Source: Acetobacter lambici (GTDB lineage: Bacteria; Pseudomonadota; Alphaproteobacteria; Acetobacterales; Acetobacteraceae). From it: a stretch of 45,849 nucleotides of DNA. The translations under genes and the position numbers were made by a program. Location of the stretch: assembly GCF_011516885.1 (NCBI RefSeq), contig NZ_WOTD01000020.1, positions 1-45,849 of the forward strand, read 5' to 3'. How positions within the stretch are numbered: position 1 is the first letter of the stretch; every line of letters begins with the position of its first letter. This document shows positions 43,845 through 45,849 of this stretch, piece after piece. The notes below the pieces were generated by a model, which ran no database searches, had not been told where the DNA came from, and saw only the letters and a list, made by a program, of their open reading frames with translations.

Positions 43845-44781
43845 AGAACTCCTGGGCATTGTCCCGGATAAGGAAAACCCTGTTGGTGAGGAGCGGTCTG
43901 GCTTTACCAGCCTGAAGGTTCTTCCCGAAGACCATAGTTTTCCTGAACATTCTCCCTCAAGACGGACTGACCGTTTTGCCAGCGTCAGAAGGCTGGAAAA
44001 CCCTGTCAAACTCCATACCCCACGCAAATTTTCCACCCTGAAGGCAAGGGTCATGGAAGCGTGCCCACATGCTCCACAGGCTGTCGAGGTGCTGGCTTCC
44101 AGCGATGAGGAATGGGCTGAATGGGGAAAGGTAGTTCCCATGCGTCCCGTGCTTCTGTTTGGGCCTCCGGGGTGTGGCAAGTCCACAGTGGCAAGGCTTT
44201 ACCATGAAATGGCTGGCTACCCTGTCAAAACCATCAATGTATCCGGCATGACAGATGCCCTGTCCCTGATGGGGGTGCATCAGAGTTTTGGGGAAGCCAA
44301 GCCTTCTCTGGTCACGGAATGGATGGCAGGCACGGAACTGGCTAATCCCTGCATCATCCTGGATGAAATCGACAAAGCCCCAAGGGGTGGACAGCATGGG
44401 AATGTGCAGGATGTCATGCTTCAGTTCCTTGAAGGGATGGAAGCCGGGTCATTCAATGACGTGTATCTGAACCTGCCAGTCAATGCGGGTTATGTGCGTT
44501 GGGTGCTGACAGCCAATGACCTTGCACAGGTGTCAGAACCTCTTCGTTCCAGATGTCGGATTGTGCATGTTGAACAGCCACAGGGTCAGGATGTCATCCT
44601 TCTGGCACGTAGGATTATGGCTGAAATTGCGAGGGAACGTGACCTGCTCCCGCAATGGTTCATCCTGAGCCAGGAAGAAGAGGAACTGGTGCAACGCTAC
44701 TGCACCAAAGACCTGCGTTCCATGCGTCAGTATGTTGAAGTCATTATGAAAGACCAGATGACTCACTGGAAGGTAGCCTGA
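43783..44781 (+). CDS. AAA+ ATPase, Lon-like ATPase core without protease
   Basis: The 332-residue protein has a charged N-terminal region (about 1-80) that looks disordered, then one AAA+ module: Walker A FGPPGCGKST (about 126-135), Walker B CIILDEIDKA (about 190-199), sensor 1 TANDLA (about 243-248) and an arginine-finger segment PLRSRCR (about 253-259). The spacing and the DEIDK motif recall Lon's ATPase, but no Lon substrate-binding domain or Ser-Lys protease follows. The function is unknown. A partner effector is not evident; the pilins follow after 355 bases. Confidence 0.85.
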   Translation: MTQSNTPDTQTDSLSSEAFLEELLGIVPDKENPVGEERSGFTSLKVLPEDHSFPEHSPSRRTDRFASVRRLENPVKLHTPRKFSTLKARVMEACPHAPQAVEVLASSDEEWAEWGKVVPMRPVLLFGPPGCGKSTVARLYHEMAGYPVKTINVSGMTDALSLMGVHQSFGEAKPSLVTEWMAGTELANPCIILDEIDKAPRGGQHGNVQDVMLQFLEGMEAGSFNDVYLNLPVNAGYVRWVLTANDLAQVSEPLRSRCRIVHVEQPQGQDVILLARRIMAEIARERDLLPQWFILSQEEEELVQRYCTKDLRSMRQYVEVIMKDQMTHWKVA

Positions 44782-45136
44782 TAGCAGGTGATGGAATGCC
44801 ACTTTATCCGGGTGGCGTTCCTGCATGGAAAACCCCTAGCTTCTCATCCGAGAAAGAAAGCAAAACCCGCAGATAGTCCGGATTAGTCTTGATGACTTAT
44901 GAGGTTGCCAAAAAACGTAAGTAGGCAATAAAAAACCACCAGACCGTTTTAGGAGGGGGTCTGATGGTCACATGTCGCTACAACATAAAATTATTATTAA
45001 ACAACAAAAAGATAATGTCAAGAAAATAATTTAAAAAAGTTCGATTTTCTTGCATATTAGCAAATACATTTATTATTATATATTTAAGGCATCATAATTA
45101 CATGGTGTTCAATATTAATATTTGGAGGATTTTCAT
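44782..45136. other. Gene-free AT-rich stretch after the ATPase
   Basis: This stretch holds no gene. It contains a hairpin after the ATPase stop (ggaatgccac at 44793-44802 with gtggcgttcc at 44812-44821, one wobble), a minus-strand terminator-like hairpin (listed separately) and an AT-rich promoter zone (44980-45115) ahead of the pilin. Confidence 0.5.
44929..44967 (-). terminator. Terminator-like hairpin on the minus strand
   Basis: ccaccagacc (44936-44945) pairs with ggtctgatgg (44958-44967) with one mismatch. The A-run before it becomes a U-run on the minus strand. No minus-strand gene exists to its right here, so its user is unclear. Confidence 0.45.
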
Positions 45137-45349
45137 ATGAAAACTTTAGTTAAAACATTTAAAAACAAGGTTGGAGCAACCGCTATCGAATATGGTCTGA
45201 TTGCTGCCTTGATTTCAGTCGTAATTATCAGTTCTGTTCAGAATGTTGGAACAAACGTAAAGGACACATTTGATAAAGTCAATAATTCTTTGGTATCTAA
45301 CTCTTCTACTACTTCTCCTGCTCCTGCTTCTACTCCTGCTGGTCATTAA
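45137..45349 (+). CDS. Flp/Fap-type type IVb pilin
   Basis: The 70-residue protein starts at ATG 45137 after GGAGGA. It has a short basic leader (MKTLVKTFKNKV), the processing motif GATAIEYGLIAAL (G13 before the mature N-terminus), one hydrophobic helix and a Ser/Thr/Pro-rich tail. That is the standard layout of Flp pilins assembled by the Tad apparatus. No tad or cpa genes are in the window, so assembly genes must lie elsewhere or be absent. A terminator follows. Confidence 0.88.
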   Translation: MKTLVKTFKNKVGATAIEYGLIAALISVVIISSVQNVGTNVKDTFDKVNNSLVSNSSTTSPAPASTPAGH

Positions 45350-45375
45350 TCCACAGAATCAATCACAAGACTTTA

Positions 45376-45404
45376 ACGGGGAACCTTTCGGGGTTCCTTT
45401 TTTT
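45376..45404 (+). terminator. Intrinsic terminator after the pilin gene
   Basis: ggaacc (45380-45385) and ggttcc (45392-45397) form a stem with G-rich flanks, followed by a run of T to 45404. It directly follows the pilin gene. Confidence 0.85.
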
Positions 45405-45510
45405 ATGTCTACAATCTGAAAGAATTTTCTCAAATAGTTCGATATAATTGAAGTTATTCATGAATATATATTACAATAAATATGTATATATACAAAGGAG
45501 GATTTCAAAT

Positions 45511-45606
45511 ATGATTTATTATAAAAAGAAAATACAGCAGGATGTTGGAGCAACTGCTGTTGAATATGGCATACTTTCTGCTCTGATTGCTGTTATTACG
45601 ATTTTA
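45511..45606 (+). pseudogene. Second Flp-type pilin, C-terminally disrupted
   Basis: AAAGGAGG before ATG 45511 and the sequence DVGATAVEYGILSALIAVITI match the neighbouring pilin closely up to about residue 30. After codon 32 the sequence diverges abruptly at GAGCCTGAATCAG (45607), an insertion-sequence-like end, and the frame reads into foreign DNA to 45687. The tail that the first pilin has is missing. Confidence 0.8.
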
Positions 45607-45849
45607 GAGCCTGAATCAGAAAGGGGTTTGATTGTTTTTTCGCAGAACTCTGCGGATATGGGCAATCATCAACCACGCGTGGGATGACGAGATTGTTGCC
45701 TCGACGCGGATTTCTCACACTTGGGGTTATTTCAGGTTATTTTGTAGAATTCAGTCATCCCACAGGAGCCCGATCTGGAATATTGACGATATTCTGCTTC
45801 TGGCGGCGGGTTCTGAACGCAGTGAGGGTGTCACGGCCTGAGAAGGCAG
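45607..45849 (-). mobile_element. Likely IS5/IS1031-family insertion-sequence end
   Basis: The junction GAGCCTGAATCAGA, preceded by TTA (45604-45606), resembles IS1031-type ends, which begin GAGCCTGA and target TNA. On the minus strand a frame (45714 down to 45616) ends with HAWLMIAHIRRVLRKN and a stop inside the terminal repeat, typical of IS5-family transposases. A stop at 45715-45717 closes that frame, so the element is decayed or frameshifted here, or the rest is another element. The family name is from memory. Confidence 0.5.

Larger units (their letters stand above)
40345..45849 (+). mobile_element. Integrative element inserted at tRNA-Glu (right end outside the window)
   Basis: Right after the tRNA-Glu 3' end the DNA becomes visibly AT-richer and carries a tyrosine integrase, a serine recombinase, unknown genes, an AAA+ ATPase and pilin genes. 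These are hallmarks of a genomic island or prophage-like element using the tRNA as attB. I found no second copy of the tRNA 3' sequence to the right, so the far end lies outside the window or is lost. Confidence 0.7.

Noticed and set aside
45616..45841. Plus-strand frame through the right-end IS-like DNA
   Set aside because: It has no ribosome binding site or recognisable domain, and crosses the proposed terminal repeat.
1..45849. CRISPR array
   Set aside because: No regularly spaced direct repeats or cas genes were seen.
40367..45849. Second copy of the tRNA-Glu 3' end as attR
   Set aside because: Reading through the island I found no duplicate of the gttcgaatcccgta region.

Overview
The window looks like chromosomal DNA of an acetic acid bacterium (Acetobacteraceae, most likely Acetobacter or a close relative). 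This is an inference from moderately high-GC alphaproteobacterial genes, an aerobic-type cobalamin pathway (CobN, CobO, CobQ, BluB), an acetate-uptake protein, and an IS5/IS1031-like insertion-sequence end. It has a core block flanked by two accessory segments, and both window ends run into broken genes and mobile-element-like DNA.

Left accessory part (1-3700): a type III restriction/helicase gene lacking its N-terminal third (98-2092), a gene-poor stretch with strong hairpins, and, on the minus strand, a methyltransferase and a small membrane protein. Core part one (3800-19000): cysteine synthase, a DUF2272 lipoprotein with a structured leader, a YbaK-type deacylase, MtnA, a histone H1-like basic protein, and an L-asparaginase. 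A zinc locus follows, with zur and an unknown coupled gene on one strand and znuACB on the other, separated by a perfect palindrome. Then come a 43-residue membrane ORF, a flavin reductase, an enoyl-CoA hydratase/HIBCH-like protein, an acetate transporter and a marR-FUSC efflux pair.

Cobalamin block (19100-34541): a cobalamin riboswitch precedes DUF1636-cobW-cobN-cobB-cobC-cobO-cobQ. The late steps follow in divergent units: cbiB-bluB (minus), cobD plus a small acidic protein gene (plus), cobT-cobS (minus) and cobU (plus). Together these cover cobalt insertion (the CobN subunit only), a,c-amidation, adenosylation, the remaining amidations, the aminopropanol arm, the dimethylbenzimidazole arm and nucleotide-loop assembly. 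Corrin-ring genes and the chelatase partner subunits are not in the window.

An aldehyde dehydrogenase (34915-36369) separates this from a compact predicted copper-uptake locus: a TonB-dependent receptor with a Cys/His/Met-rich plug motif, a DUF2946 protein, and a divergently transcribed TonB.

Right accessory part (40291 to the end): a tRNA-Glu gene is followed at once by a tyrosine integrase and visibly AT-richer DNA, which marks an integrative element. Its cargo includes two unknown genes, a serine recombinase, an AAA+ ATPase with an overlapping upstream mini-ORF, and two Flp-type pilin genes. The second pilin is cut at its C-terminus by an IS5/IS1031-like end. The most interesting uncharacterised pieces are the ATPase with its mini-ORF, the gene coupled to zur, the DUF1636-CobW pair under the riboswitch, and the copper receptor/DUF2946/TonB trio.
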